Source of the DNA: Candidatus Segetimicrobium genomatis
Lineage (GTDB): Bacteria > Sysuimicrobiota > Sysuimicrobiia > Sysuimicrobiales > Kaftiobacteriaceae
Assembly: GCA_005882295.1 (NCBI GenBank)
Contig: VBAI01000183.1
Span: 1 to 43,906 of the forward strand
DNA: 43,906 nucleotides
Direction: 5' to 3'
Shown here: one piece after another, positions 35,850 through 43,906 of the stretch
How the letters are laid out: each line of letters begins with the position of its first letter
Numbering within the stretch: the first letter of the stretch is position 1
The notes under the pieces: generated by a model
Told to the model about the DNA's origin: nothing
What the model saw: the letters and a program-made list of their open reading frames with translations, nothing else
Database searches by the model: none
Program-made: the position numbers and the translations under genes

Positions 35850-36506
35850 GTGCCAGACGTGCCAGAACAGGGGGGATCGCCGACCGAGGCCGCTGAAGCC
35901 GTGCTGCGCAAGTTGCGCGGCGTGAAAGCGGTGCGGGTGGAGACAGACGACGCCGGGGCGATCCGTCTTGTCCACGTCCTGGGGGGTCCGGACCGCAGTC
36001 CCAAGGTGATTGCCGTGGACGTCGTCTCCGCCCTGGCGGCTGAACTCGGCGTGCAACTGGAGCCGCGGCAGGTGCGGGTCGCCGCGCAGCAGCGCACCGA
36101 GGAGAGCGCCCCCCCGGAGCAGGCGCGCTTGAAGTTTGTTGGGTTGAGCGTCTCCGCCCTCCGCAACGCCGCAGAGGTCAAAGTACAACTGGAGGACGAG
36201 GGGCTGATGTACGAAGGCATCAGCAGCGGCCCCAATGCCACCCGCAACCGCCTGGAACTTGTCGCCGAAGCCACCCTGCGCGCGCTCGAAATCTATCTGC
36301 GGGCCAGCGGTCTCTTCCTGCTTGACGGGGTGATGCTCTCGAGGATTGGGGGCCACGAAGTGGTCGTCGCCGTGGTATCACTGGCCGGCCGCGAGGAGGA
36401 GATACTTGCTGGATCATCCCTCGTGCGTGACGATCCTCGCGGAGCGGTCGTGCGCGCCATCCTCGATGCTACGAATCGGACCGTGTCCTCGCTGCTCGGA
36501 CGCTGA
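35850..36506 (+). CDS. Conserved two-domain protein of unknown function
   Basis: About 218 residues; no named family recalled with confidence. The N-terminal domain (about 15-80) reads LRGVKAVRVETDDAGAIRLV then HVLGGPDRSPK and DVVSALAAELGVQL, like uncharacterised proteins of actinobacteria and clostridia. The C-terminal domain (about 90-215) contains RLELVAEATLRALE and SLVRDDPRGAVVRAILDATNR, which faintly recalls the LeuA allosteric-domain pattern. No catalytic motif or membrane segment. GTG 35850 lies after the hairpin; GTG 35859 is possible. Probably transcribed with hpf. Confidence 0.7.
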   Translation: MPDVPEQGGSPTEAAEAVLRKLRGVKAVRVETDDAGAIRLVHVLGGPDRSPKVIAVDVVSALAAELGVQLEPRQVRVAAQQRTEESAPPEQARLKFVGLSVSALRNAAEVKVQLEDEGLMYEGISSGPNATRNRLELVAEATLRALEIYLRASGLFLLDGVMLSRIGGHEVVVAVVSLAGREEEILAGSSLVRDDPRGAVVRAILDATNRTVSSLLGR

Positions 36507-36542
36507 ACGACCTCTTCAACTTTTCAACTCCGGACGAGGTCG
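36507..36542. repeat. Small stem-loop upstream of secA with two TTCAACT units
   Basis: GACCTC at 36508-36513 pairs with GAGGTC at 36536-36541. The loop has TTCAACTT and TTCAACTC, 8 bases apart. No T-tract. Possibly a remnant period-8 array. Confidence 0.4.
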
Positions 36543-36554
36543 CTCGCATCAAGA

Positions 36555-36563
36555 TGCTATAAT
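36555..36563 (+). promoter_or_regulatory. Extended -10 promoter of secA, near-leaderless
   Basis: TGCTATAAT, a perfect extended -10, ends 9 bases before the ATG at 36573. The transcript would begin about 36570. No Shine-Dalgarno and no -35 seen. Confidence 0.65.
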
Positions 36564-36572
36564 AACTCCGCT

Positions 36573-39248
36573 ATGAGTAGCATTTTGGCGCGGCTGCTGG
36601 GCGATTCCACGGCGCGCGAACTTCAGCGGATCCAGCCACTCCTCCAGATGGCCAACGCGCTGGAGGCGGAGATTTCCGCGCTCTCCGACCAGGCGCTTGC
36701 CGGAAAGACCACCGAGTTCAAGGAGCGGCTCAGCGCGGGGGAGACGCTCGACGATCTCCTCCCCGAGGCGTTCGCGGTGGTGCGCGAGGCGTCGCGGCGC
36801 ACGCTCGGGCAGCGTCACTTCGACGTGCAGTTGCTCGGGGGCATGGTGCTGCACCAGGGCAAGATCGCCGAGATGCGGACCGGGGAGGGGAAAACGCTGG
36901 TCGCCACGCTGCCGGTGTATCTCAACGCCCTGGCCGGCCGCGGGGTCCACCTGGTGACCGTGAACGACTACCTGGCCCGCCGCGACGCGGGCTGGATGGG
37001 GCCCATCTACCACGCTCTGGGGTTGTCTGTGGCAGCCATTGCGCACGAGTTCAGCGGGCTGTACGATCCCGGCTACGCCGATCCGCAAGCGCACGCCGAT
37101 GACCGCCTGAACCACTTCCGGCCGGTGACCCGCCGGGAGGCGTATCAGGCCGATGTCACCTACGGGACGGTGAGCGAGTTCGGGTTCGACTACCTGCGCG
37201 ACAACATGGCGCTGCGGCCCGAGGACCTGGGCCAGCGCGAGCTGGGATACGCCATCGTCGATGAGGTCGATTTCATTCTCATTGATGAGGCACGGACGCC
37301 GCTGATCATCTCCGGCATGGTGGAGGGGTCAACCAAGAAGTACTACGACTTTGCCAGACTGGTCGAGCGCCTGGTCGCTTCCCGCGATTACACCGTGGAC
37401 GAGAAACTCAAGACGGCAACGCTGACCGAGGAGGGGATGACACGCGCCGAGCGAGCGCTGGGTGTCGAGAATCTGGCCGACATCGAGCACGTGGATTTCA
37501 TGCATCACCTCCAGCAGGCGCTGCGGGCGCACGCCTGCTACAAGAAAGATGTAGATTACGTGGTCAAGGACGGCCAGGTGATCATCGTGGACGAGTTCAC
37601 CGGACGGCTCATGCTGGGCCGCCGGTACTCCGACGGGCTGCATCAGGCCATTGAGGCGAAGGAGAACGTCCGTATCGAGCGTGAGAGCCAGACCCTGGCC
37701 TCCATCACCATTCAGAACTACTTCCGCATGTATGCCAAGCTGGCCGGGATGACCGGCACGGCCAAGACAGAGGAAGAAGAGCTCCAGAAAATATACAATC
37801 TCCCCGTCGTGGTCATCCCCACGCACAAGCCGATGATCCGCCAGGACGCGCCCGACCTCATCTACAAAACCGAACGGGCCAAGTTCCGCGCGGTGGTGAC
37901 GGAGATTGAGGAGTGGCACAGACGCGGCCGGCCGGTGCTGGTGGGGACGCGGAGCATCGAAAAGAACGAGCAGCTGAGCGAGATGCTCCGCCGGCGCGGC
38001 GTGCCCCACGAGATCCTCAACGCCAAGCAGCACGAACGCGAGGCGGAGATCATCGCCCAGGCTGGCCGGCTTGGCGCGGTGACGATCGCGACGAACATGG
38101 CCGGGCGGGGCGTGGACATCCTCCTGGGAGGCAACCCGCCGGATCAGGCGGAGGGGGACAAGGTCCGCGCGCTCGGTGGGCTGCATGTCATCGGCACTGA
38201 GCGCCATGAAGCCCGCCGGATCGACAACCAGCTCCGCGGTCGTACCGGCCGGCAGGGCGACTCCGGGTCCTCCCGCTTCTATGTGGGCCTGGACGACGAG
38301 CTGATGCGGCTGTTTGCCGGCCAGCGCGTGGCGGCGATCATGGACCGGCTGGGCATCGACGAGGACACGCCGATCGAGCACGGGCTGGTGACCAGGCAGA
38401 TCGAGAACGCTCAAAAGAAAGTCGAACAATATCACTTCGACGTCCGCAAGCATGTGCTGGAATACGACGACGTCCTCAACGTGCAGCGCAAGGTCATCTA
38501 CGGAGAGCGGCGCAAGGCCCTGTTCGGCGACAACGTACGCGAGAACGTGCTGGACATGTTCGAACGGCTGCTGGGGACCCTGGTGGATGCCCACTGTCCC
38601 GCCGATGCCCGGCCCGAGGAGTGGGATCTGGAGGGGTTGCGGGAGTTCGCGGCGAGGTTGATTCCGGCGCTGGCCGACGTCCCGGTCGCAGAGGATGCCA
38701 GCCGCGAGGACGTCAAGGAGAGGCTGGAGTCCGCGGCGCTGGGAGCGTACGAACGCAAAGAGCAGGAGATCGGCGTAGAACAACTCCGCGAGGTAGAACG
38801 GCTGGTGCTCCTGCAGACCATCGACCGGAAGTGGATCGACCACCTGTATGCCATGGAGGCGTTGCGTGAAGGGATTGGGTTGCGCGCCTATGCCCAGGTC
38901 AGCCCGCTGATCGAGTACCAGCGGGAGGGGTATGACCTGTTCCAGCAAATGCTGACCGAGATTCAGGAGGAGACGGTGCAGGTGCTCCTCCGGCTCCAGG
39001 TAGAACCCGGCGCCTCGCTGGCCCCGCGCCCTGTACCATCTGGTACAGGGCCGCGCCGGCCGGCCGTGATGCCGGGAGCACGCCCTGCCCGCGAGCCGGC
39101 CGCAGTCGCCAGCGCGGCGGGCGGCGGGACGCCACGGCACGCCGCGACAATCGACCCGGCTGCGGACCGGCGGAAGATCGGTCGCAACGACCCGTGCTGG
39201 TGCGGCAGCGGGAAGAAGTACAAGAAGTGCCACGGCAAGGACGAATAA
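36573..39248 (+). CDS. secA: Preprotein translocase ATPase SecA
   Basis: Motor of Sec export. 891 residues. NBD1 with Walker [15 protein letters not shown] about residue 100 and [20 protein letters not shown]; the preprotein-binding domain; NBD2 with [17 protein letters not shown] and [17 protein letters not shown]; helical scaffold, and a C-terminal zinc SEC-C motif [14 protein letters not shown]. The linker before SEC-C contains [14 protein letters not shown], encoded by an 11-bp-stem palindrome also seen in ppdK. The lnt frame starts within its last codons. Confidence 0.96.
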   Translation: MSSILARLLGDSTARELQRIQPLLQMANALEAEISALSDQALAGKTTEFKERLSAGETLDDLLPEAFAVVREASRRTLGQRHFDVQLLGGMVLHQGKIAEMRTGEGKTLVATLPVYLNALAGRGVHLVTVNDYLARRDAGWMGPIYHALGLSVAAIAHEFSGLYDPGYADPQAHADDRLNHFRPVTRREAYQADVTYGTVSEFGFDYLRDNMALRPEDLGQRELGYAIVDEVDFILIDEARTPLIISGMVEGSTKKYYDFARLVERLVASRDYTVDEKLKTATLTEEGMTRAERALGVENLADIEHVDFMHHLQQALRAHACYKKDVDYVVKDGQVIIVDEFTGRLMLGRRYSDGLHQAIEAKENVRIERESQTLASITIQNYFRMYAKLAGMTGTAKTEEEELQKIYNLPVVVIPTHKPMIRQDAPDLIYKTERAKFRAVVTEIEEWHRRGRPVLVGTRSIEKNEQLSEMLRRRGVPHEILNAKQHEREAEIIAQAGRLGAVTIATNMAGRGVDILLGGNPPDQAEGDKVRALGGLHVIGTERHEARRIDNQLRGRTGRQGDSGSSRFYVGLDDELMRLFAGQRVAAIMDRLGIDEDTPIEHGLVTRQIENAQKKVEQYHFDVRKHVLEYDDVLNVQRKVIYGERRKALFGDNVRENVLDMFERLLGTLVDAHCPADARPEEWDLEGLREFAARLIPALADVPVAEDASREDVKERLESAALGAYERKEQEIGVEQLREVERLVLLQTIDRKWIDHLYAMEALREGIGLRAYAQVSPLIEYQREGYDLFQQMLTEIQEETVQVLLRLQVEPGASLAPRPVPSGTGPRRPAVMPGARPAREPAAVASAAGGGTPRHAATIDPAADRRKIGRNDPCWCGSGKKYKKCHGKDE
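39028..39051. repeat. In-frame palindrome in the secA linker
   Basis: GCCCTGTACCA (39028-39038), loop TC, TGGTACAGGGC (39041-39051): a perfect 11-bp stem. It closely matches the palindromic unit in ppdK at about 31218-31240. Both copies are read in frame and give similar peptides (PVPSGTG and PAPYGTG). Confidence 0.8.
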
Positions 39249-41326
39249 TCGAGTCTCCCCGGTCTACCCAGTCTTCCCTGTCTATCGACTCGATTGAATT
39301 TAGACTGGGAAGACTGGGGAGACTGGGGAGACTGGGAAGACCCGCCCTCGCGATTCTCACCGGTTTCTTTTTGATCCTGAGTTTCCCGCCGTTTGATGTT
39401 GGTTGGCTGGCCTGGGTTGCCCTCACACCACTCGTCCTGGCGATTCACGGGCGCCCGATGCGCCAGGTGTTCGGGCTCGGCTATCTGGCCGGGGGCCTGG
39501 CATTCGCGGGTATTCTGGCGTGGATCCGCGTCTTTGGGCTGCTGCCCTGGGTGCTGCTGGCGGCGTACCTCGCCCTGTATCCGGCGGCGTTCGCGGTTGT
39601 CACCCGCTGGGCTGTGGGCGGCCGCCAGACATGGAGGTGGGTCTGGCTGGCCGCCATCGCCTGGACGGGTCTGGAGTACCTGCGATCCGCTGGAGTTCTT
39701 GGATTCCCCTGGGCGCTCTTGGGCCTGACGCAGCATCGGTCTCTCCCAGTATTGCAGGTGGCCCGGTACGCGGGCGTGTACGGCGTGTCGTTTCTGGTGG
39801 CTCTGGCCGGCGTATCGCTGGCAGGCGTGGGGCTGATCAGGCGTCCGGCTCCGATCATATTCCCAGTCCTTGCGCTCATGCTGGCCATCGGGTGGGGCAT
39901 CCGGCAGGTTCACACCGTGCGCGAAGGCCCGGTTGTAATGGCGGCCGTCCAACCGCACGTTCCGCAGGCGCAGAAGTTCGATCCGGCGCTGGCAGCCGAT
40001 CACATGCGCGCGCTGCAGCGGCTTGTGGGAGACGGTGGCCGGCGTGGCGCTGATCTGATCGTCTTGCCGGAGACCGCCCTCCCGCTGAACCTCTTCGGCC
40101 CGGGCGGGGCGCTCGTCGAGGTGGGACGGTGGGCCCACCAGGCACGCGCCACCATCATTGCCAGCAGTCTGGAGAACGGCGCGTCCAACATCGCCGTCGC
40201 GGTGGCACCGTCGGGGACGGCGGTCAGCCGGTACGACAAGGTCCGGCTCGTCGCGTTCGGGGAGACGGGGATTCTGCCCGGCACGAGGTACGAACCGCTG
40301 TGGACTCCGGTGGGGCGGGTGGGTGTGGCGATCTGTTTTGAGTCGATCTTCCCCGATGTGACCCGTGAGCTCGTCCGAAATGGAGCACAGGTGCTCGCCG
40401 TGATGACGAACGATGCGTGGTTTGACGGGACCGCTGGACCCGCGCAACATGCGGTGCACGCGGTGCTGCGCGCGGTGGAGTCAGGGCGCTGGGTCGTCCG
40501 TGCCGCCAACACCGGGCTGTCGATGGTGATCGACCCGGCCGGCCGGGTGCGGGTGACCCTCTCGCCGCGTCAATCCGGCGTACTCATCTCACGCGCCGGA
40601 CTCGTGGATGCGCCGACATTCTACGCCAGCCGGGGTGACGTGCTTGTGGGGGCAGGTCTCGTGGCGCTCCTGGTTGCGGCCGCGCCGGACCTGAGGCGAG
40701 CGCTGGCGCACCACTGGAGGCGGCCGGCCTTTCAGTCTGTCCTCAGCGCCGTAGGGCTCCCGTGGTTTGCGGCGATGATCCTGCTGCGCGCGCGGGCGCC
40801 GTGGTGGGGGCTGCCCGCGGTCCTCTCCGGATTTCTCGGCGCTGCGATGTTGTTTCAACCAGCGCGGGGTCTGGGCCCGCACATGAGAGGACACCGTCCC
40901 CGCGGGCATGGCGCCCCGATACTCTCTGCGCTGGTGGGTGGATCCGTCGCAGTGGTCGCTCTGTGGAGTCTGACGGTAGCCGCCTTCCGCGCGTCGGGCA
41001 TGATGCTGCCCGCTCTGCCACTTCCCGGTGGGTGGCTGGTTGTCGGCGCGCGCCAGCTGTTCGCGGCCGCCGCGATCGAGTTCTGGCTTCGCGGGAGCGC
41101 ATTTGCGCATCTTCTAGAATGGCAGGGGCCCGGTGCCGCCGTCGCCATCACCACAATGCTGGGAATGTCGCTGCAGGCCGGATTGCCACCGGAAGCCTAT
41201 GCGTGGGCGATTGTCACCGGCGCCGCGTTCGGTCTGATCCGCGGAAGAACCGGAGACTACGCAGGGCTCGTGATCCCCCATGCGATCGGCAATATCCTCT
41301 TCTCGGCCATCGCCGCAGTGCGCTAG
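39227..41326 (+). CDS. lnt: Apolipoprotein N-acyltransferase fused to a degenerate CPBP-protease-like domain
   Basis: Lnt adds the third acyl chain to lipoproteins. About 699 residues against about 500 usual. Membrane helices (about 38-225), then the nitrilase domain with Glu282 (LPETALP), Lys338 ([11 protein letters not shown]) and Cys369 (ICFESIFPD), all three catalytic residues present. After residue 490 there is a second, about 200-residue membrane part ending [11 protein letters not shown] and [12 protein letters not shown], resembling CPBP/CAAX proteases but with the first Glu of EExxxR replaced by Ile and the middle His motif missing. GTG 39227 overlaps secA. Residues about 23-38 are an RLG repeat encoded by a hairpin arm. 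Confidence 0.85.
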   Translation: MPRQGRIIESPRSTQSSLSIDSIEFRLGRLGRLGRLGRPALAILTGFFLILSFPPFDVGWLAWVALTPLVLAIHGRPMRQVFGLGYLAGGLAFAGILAWIRVFGLLPWVLLAAYLALYPAAFAVVTRWAVGGRQTWRWVWLAAIAWTGLEYLRSAGVLGFPWALLGLTQHRSLPVLQVARYAGVYGVSFLVALAGVSLAGVGLIRRPAPIIFPVLALMLAIGWGIRQVHTVREGPVVMAAVQPHVPQAQKFDPALAADHMRALQRLVGDGGRRGADLIVLPETALPLNLFGPGGALVEVGRWAHQARATIIASSLENGASNIAVAVAPSGTAVSRYDKVRLVAFGETGILPGTRYEPLWTPVGRVGVAICFESIFPDVTRELVRNGAQVLAVMTNDAWFDGTAGPAQHAVHAVLRAVESGRWVVRAANTGLSMVIDPAGRVRVTLSPRQSGVLISRAGLVDAPTFYASRGDVLVGAGLVALLVAAAPDLRRALAHHWRRPAFQSVLSAVGLPWFAAMILLRARAPWWGLPAVLSGFLGAAMLFQPARGLGPHMRGHRPRGHGAPILSALVGGSVAVVALWSLTVAAFRASGMMLPALPLPGGWLVVGARQLFAAAAIEFWLRGSAFAHLLEWQGPGAAVAITTMLGMSLQAGLPPEAYAWAIVTGAAFGLIRGRTGDYAGLVIPHAIGNILFSAIAAVR
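39253..39342. repeat. Word-repeat hairpin, period 9 (secA-lnt)
   Basis: GTC at 39253, 39262, 39271 and 39280; GAC at 39303, 39312, 39321, 39330 and 39339, all steps 9. Words GTCTACCCA and AGACTGGGA types. The right arm stays in the lnt frame and codes for repeated Arg-Leu-Gly. Confidence 0.88.
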
Positions 41327-41354
41327 GTGCGTGCGGCGCGGCTCCCCTCGCATC

Positions 41355-41363
41355 TGCTATGAT
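41355..41363 (+). promoter_or_regulatory. Extended -10 promoter of prfB, near-leaderless
   Basis: TGCTATGAT ends 8 bases before the ATG at 41372, giving an expected start about 41370. A weak AGGG at 41364-41367 could still act as Shine-Dalgarno. Confidence 0.55.
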
Positions 41364-41371
41364 AGGGTGCG

Positions 41372-42476
41372 ATGACACTCGAAGAGATCAAATCGACGAT
41401 CGACTCGGACCGCACGCGCCTCGAAGAGATCCGGAGGCATCTTTGACGTTTCCGCGAAAGAGGCACGCATCGCCTGGCTCCAGGACCAGATGCAGCGCCC
41501 CGATCTATGGAGCCATCCCGACCAGGCCAAGAAACTCGGTCAAGAGCTGAGCACTCTGCGCGCGCAGGTCGAAGATTTCACGCGCCTGCAGCGTCAGATC
41601 GAAGACCTGGCCGTGCTGGCCCGGCTCGCCCAAGACGACCCCGCGGGCCTTGATCCTGCAGAACTCGCCACCGACGCGCAGCGTGTCCACCAGCAGCTCC
41701 AGCGGCTGGAGTTGATGACGTTGCTTTCGGGCGAGCACGACGCCAGCAACGCCATCGTCTCGGTGCACGCCGGAGCCGGCGGCACCGATTCACAGGACTG
41801 GGCGCAGATGCTCCTGCGCATGTACGCCCGCTGGGCCGAACGCCGCGGCTTTACCACCGAGATCGTCGACCTCTCCCCCGGCGAGGAAGCCGGGATCAAG
41901 AGCGCGACGATGATCATCAACGGTCCATACGCCTACGGCTACCTGAAAGGGGAACGGGGAGTCCATCGCCTGGTCCGCCTGTCGCCGTTCGATGCGGCGC
42001 ACCGCCGCCACACATCGTTCGTCCTTGTCGATGTCATCCCGGATGTGGAAGAGGTCGAGGTCGCGGTGCGCGACGACGAACTGAAGGTAGAAACGTACCG
42101 CGCCGGCGGGGCGGGCGGGCAGAACGTGAACAAGGTGGAGACCGCCGTCCGCATCACGCACCTGCCCACCGGCATCGTGGTGCAGTGCCAGAACGAGCGC
42201 TCCCAACACGCGAACCGCCTCACCGCGATGCGGCTGTTGCGCGCGAAGCTGGCCGAGCTGCAGGCGGCACAACGCCAGCAGCGGCTCGCCGAGTTGCGCG
42301 GGGAATTCAAGGAGGCGGCCTGGGGCAATCAAATCCGCTCCTATGTCCTGCACCCCTACACGCTGGTCAAGGACCACCGCACCGGCGAGGAAACCGGCGA
42401 CGCGGAGTCGGTCATCGACGGCAATTTGGACCGGTTCATTGACGCCTACCTCAGACGCCCCGTCCCAACCCCGTAA
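41372..42476 (+). CDS. prfB: Peptide chain release factor 2, programmed +1 frameshift
   Basis: Terminates translation at UGA and UAA. The first frame runs 24 codons from ATG 41372 to an in-frame TGA at 41444-41446; the rest continues in the +1 frame from GAC 41445. Total 367 residues, the family length. The site is CTTTGAC, preceded by GGAGG at 41433-41437 three bases before CTT, exactly the E. coli arrangement. SPF about residues 204-206 (stop recognition) and GGQ about 248-250 (hydrolysis). RF2 levels thus control their own synthesis. Not a pseudogene. Confidence 0.96.
41433..41447 (+). promoter_or_regulatory. RF2 autoregulatory frameshift signal
   Basis: Internal Shine-Dalgarno-like GGAGG, three bases (CAT), then the slippery CTT and the TGA-C stop. 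When RF2 is scarce the ribosome shifts +1 from CTT to TTT and reads GAC. Confidence 0.92.
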
Positions 42477-42480
42477 GTCG

Positions 42481-43906
42481 ATGCCCAGAACCTTGGTCGG
42501 CGCAGTCGGCGCAGGGCTGCTGGCGGCATTCGCCGTGCTCGCGATGCGCGCGTCGGTCGAGTCATCCTCCCGCGATGTCGAGATCGCTTTGGACGGCCCA
42601 GACTGGGAGGCGCTGGCGAGGCGGGAAGGGCAGGACCCGCTCACATTATTTGCGCGGGCCCGCGAGCACGGGGCGACGGCCGTGGCGGTGTATGAACAGA
42701 CGCTTAAGCGTCTCGCCGAGCAGGGTGAGGTTGCCTACGCCACCGGCGGACAGGTGCTGAGCCGCGCGCGGATGGGATCCCTCCCTGGCGCGTTCCGCGA
42801 TCTCGTGGCCGCCGGGGCCGCCCGGCCCGGGAGGCTGTACATTGCCGCGTCACCGGAGCTGCTGGGATTCGTCGGGACCGGTTTCGGCGAGGTGCTGGGC
42901 CCGGCGCAGGTGCGCAGGATCGGTGGGCTGCTCGAGGTCCCCGGGCTGCTCGAAGAGCTGGAAGAAGCGCCGCTGGGCTACATGCCGCGGGATCTTGCAC
43001 CGTACACGCGCCTCGGCCTGCACCCGCTCCTCCGCCTGCGCAATTATCCGGGGATGGCCGCCTCTGGCCTGCGCGCCAAGATGGCTCGGTTGGCGCAGCT
43101 GGGCCGCGGGTATCCGGTCGTGTTCGACAAGACAGAAGTGCTCGGGTATGCCGGTCTCATTCCCCAGACCGCAGCAGCGCTGCAGTCGGCCCAGTTTCCG
43201 TACGGGCGCATCGAGGTGTTCTCGGTCCGGCGTAAGCAGCGGGGGGAAGACCAGCTCGCCGCGCTGATGCGTCCTCATGTCATCCGGCTGTTCAGCCTGA
43301 CCGCCGACGAACTCCTGGCGCTGACACCGGAGTCGGTTCGAGACAAGTTTGTGCTGGCGGCGCGGGAGCGCAACATTCGCATCCTGTACCTGCGACCGAT
43401 CCTCCCCACCGCCGGCAACGTCGGGACCGACGCCAACCTGGTGCTGCTCGATCAGATCACTGGCGACCTGACGCGTTTTGGACTTCGCCCTGGGCCCGCG
43501 CGGGCGTTTCCCGACATCCGGATTCCCCGGGTGCTGATGCTGGGGGTGATCCTGGGCGCGCTGGCGGCCATAGCGCTGGCCCTGATGCCGCTGGGTCGTG
43601 CCGTGGGGATTGCGGTGCCTGAGAAGGTAGCCTGGGCGCTGGTGGGGATCGGAATCGTGGTGAGCTTGCTCACCATGACGGGTGGGTTGTGGGTCCTGTG
43701 GCGGAAGATCCTGGCGTTGGGGACGGCCTCGGCCGTGCCTGTGCTGGCCGTGGCGGTTGCCTTCCCCCGCGCAGGAGTCCGTCCGGGCCTGGCCTCCGTG
43801 GGCGCGCTGTGGGTGGCGTCGCTGATCTCGCTGGTCGGGGGCGTGCTGGTGGCCGCGCTGCTCTCAGGCTGGGAGTTCATGATGGCCGCTGATGTGTTCC
43901 TGGGCG
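42481..43906 (+). CDS. DUF5693 family membrane protein (3' end cut)
   Basis: 475 codons visible, open to the window end. Signal-anchor near the N-terminus (VGAVGAGLLAAFAVLAMRA), then a large extracytoplasmic domain with LRLRNYPGMAA, VVFDKTEVLGYAG and RERNIRILYLRPIL, followed by several membrane helices from about residue 345. This layout is that of DUF5693, found in Firmicutes and relatives, often next to csaB-like wall polysaccharide genes; function unproven. ATG 42481 is 4 bases after prfB, so it is probably co-transcribed with it. Confidence 0.85.
   Translation, partial: MPRTLVGAVGAGLLAAFAVLAMRASVESSSRDVEIALDGPDWEALARREGQDPLTLFARAREHGATAVAVYEQTLKRLAEQGEVAYATGGQVLSRARMGSLPGAFRDLVAAGAARPGRLYIAASPELLGFVGTGFGEVLGPAQVRRIGGLLEVPGLLEELEEAPLGYMPRDLAPYTRLGLHPLLRLRNYPGMAASGLRAKMARLAQLGRGYPVVFDKTEVLGYAGLIPQTAAALQSAQFPYGRIEVFSVRRKQRGEDQLAALMRPHVIRLFSLTADELLALTPESVRDKFVLAARERNIRILYLRPILPTAGNVGTDANLVLLDQITGDLTRFGLRPGPARAFPDIRIPRVLMLGVILGALAAIALALMPLGRAVGIAVPEKVAWALVGIGIVVSLLTMTGGLWVLWRKILALGTASAVPVLAVAVAFPRAGVRPGLASVGALWVASLISLVGGVLVAALLSGWEFMMAADVFLG

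Noticed and set aside
41372-41500. prfB as a frameshifted pseudogene
   Set aside because: The in-frame TGA sits in the standard RF2 frameshift signal with correct spacing, and the rest of the protein is intact.

Overview
The window is a GC-rich bacterial chromosome segment with every recognisable gene on the + strand, packed end to end with frequent ATGA/GTGA overlaps. No tRNA, rRNA, CRISPR array, phage or transposase was seen. The gene order pgpH-ybeY-dgkA-...-cdd-era-...-recO-glyQ-glyS-ppdK is the classic Firmicutes/Terrabacteria order, and an ArgR with a Bacillus-like ARG box, long HPF and DUF5693 fit it. Lnt, a GC-rich genome and leaderless-type promoters point to a deep-branching, GC-rich terrabacterial lineage (for example the Armatimonadota/CSP1-3/Limnochordia neighbourhood). 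That placement is inference; nothing here fixes the phylum.

Layout. 1-738: rsmE, 5' end just outside the window. 836-13164: a pyrimidine/arginine operon carA-carB-argC-argJ-argB-argD-argG-argH-argR, complete for arginine synthesis through the acetyl cycle except for argF. 13242-16319: pgpH (c-di-AMP phosphodiesterase type), ybeY and dgkA. 16540-20587: an AapJQMP amino-acid ABC importer. 20734-24040: corC-like protein, DUF502, cdd and era. 24118-26674: a channel-less MgtE-N/CBS protein next to an atypical NRAMP, possibly a Mg2+ system. 26685-33898: recO, a small membrane protein gene, glyQ, glyS and ppdK. 34028-36506: dgt, long hpf and a conserved unknown. 36573-43906: secA, an lnt fused to a degenerate CPBP-protease-like domain, prfB with its programmed +1 frameshift, and a DUF5693 gene cut by the window end.

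The most unusual content is between and at the edges of genes. At least a dozen loci carry 'word-repeat' arrays: a short word repeated with strict period 9, 8 or 7, usually followed by a second array of the reverse-complement word, so the pair can fold into a long hairpin with several possible registers. The words differ by locus, but the architecture and the orientation relative to transcription are shared. Some arrays run into reading frames (ArgD, RecO and Cdd C-termini; Era, AapP and Lnt N-termini; the middle of YbeY). Two other palindromic families are present: three copies of a CCCTCACCC...GGGAGAGGGG element, two of which supply the Shine-Dalgarno and GTG start of aapQ and aapM, and an in-frame palindrome shared by the PpdK N-terminus and SecA C-terminus.

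Regulation visible in sequence: an ARG box over a -35/-10 promoter whose start point falls on the argC ATG, several TGnTATAAT extended -10 promoters placed so that transcripts start at or near the ATG, and a hairpin over the hpf ribosome-binding site.
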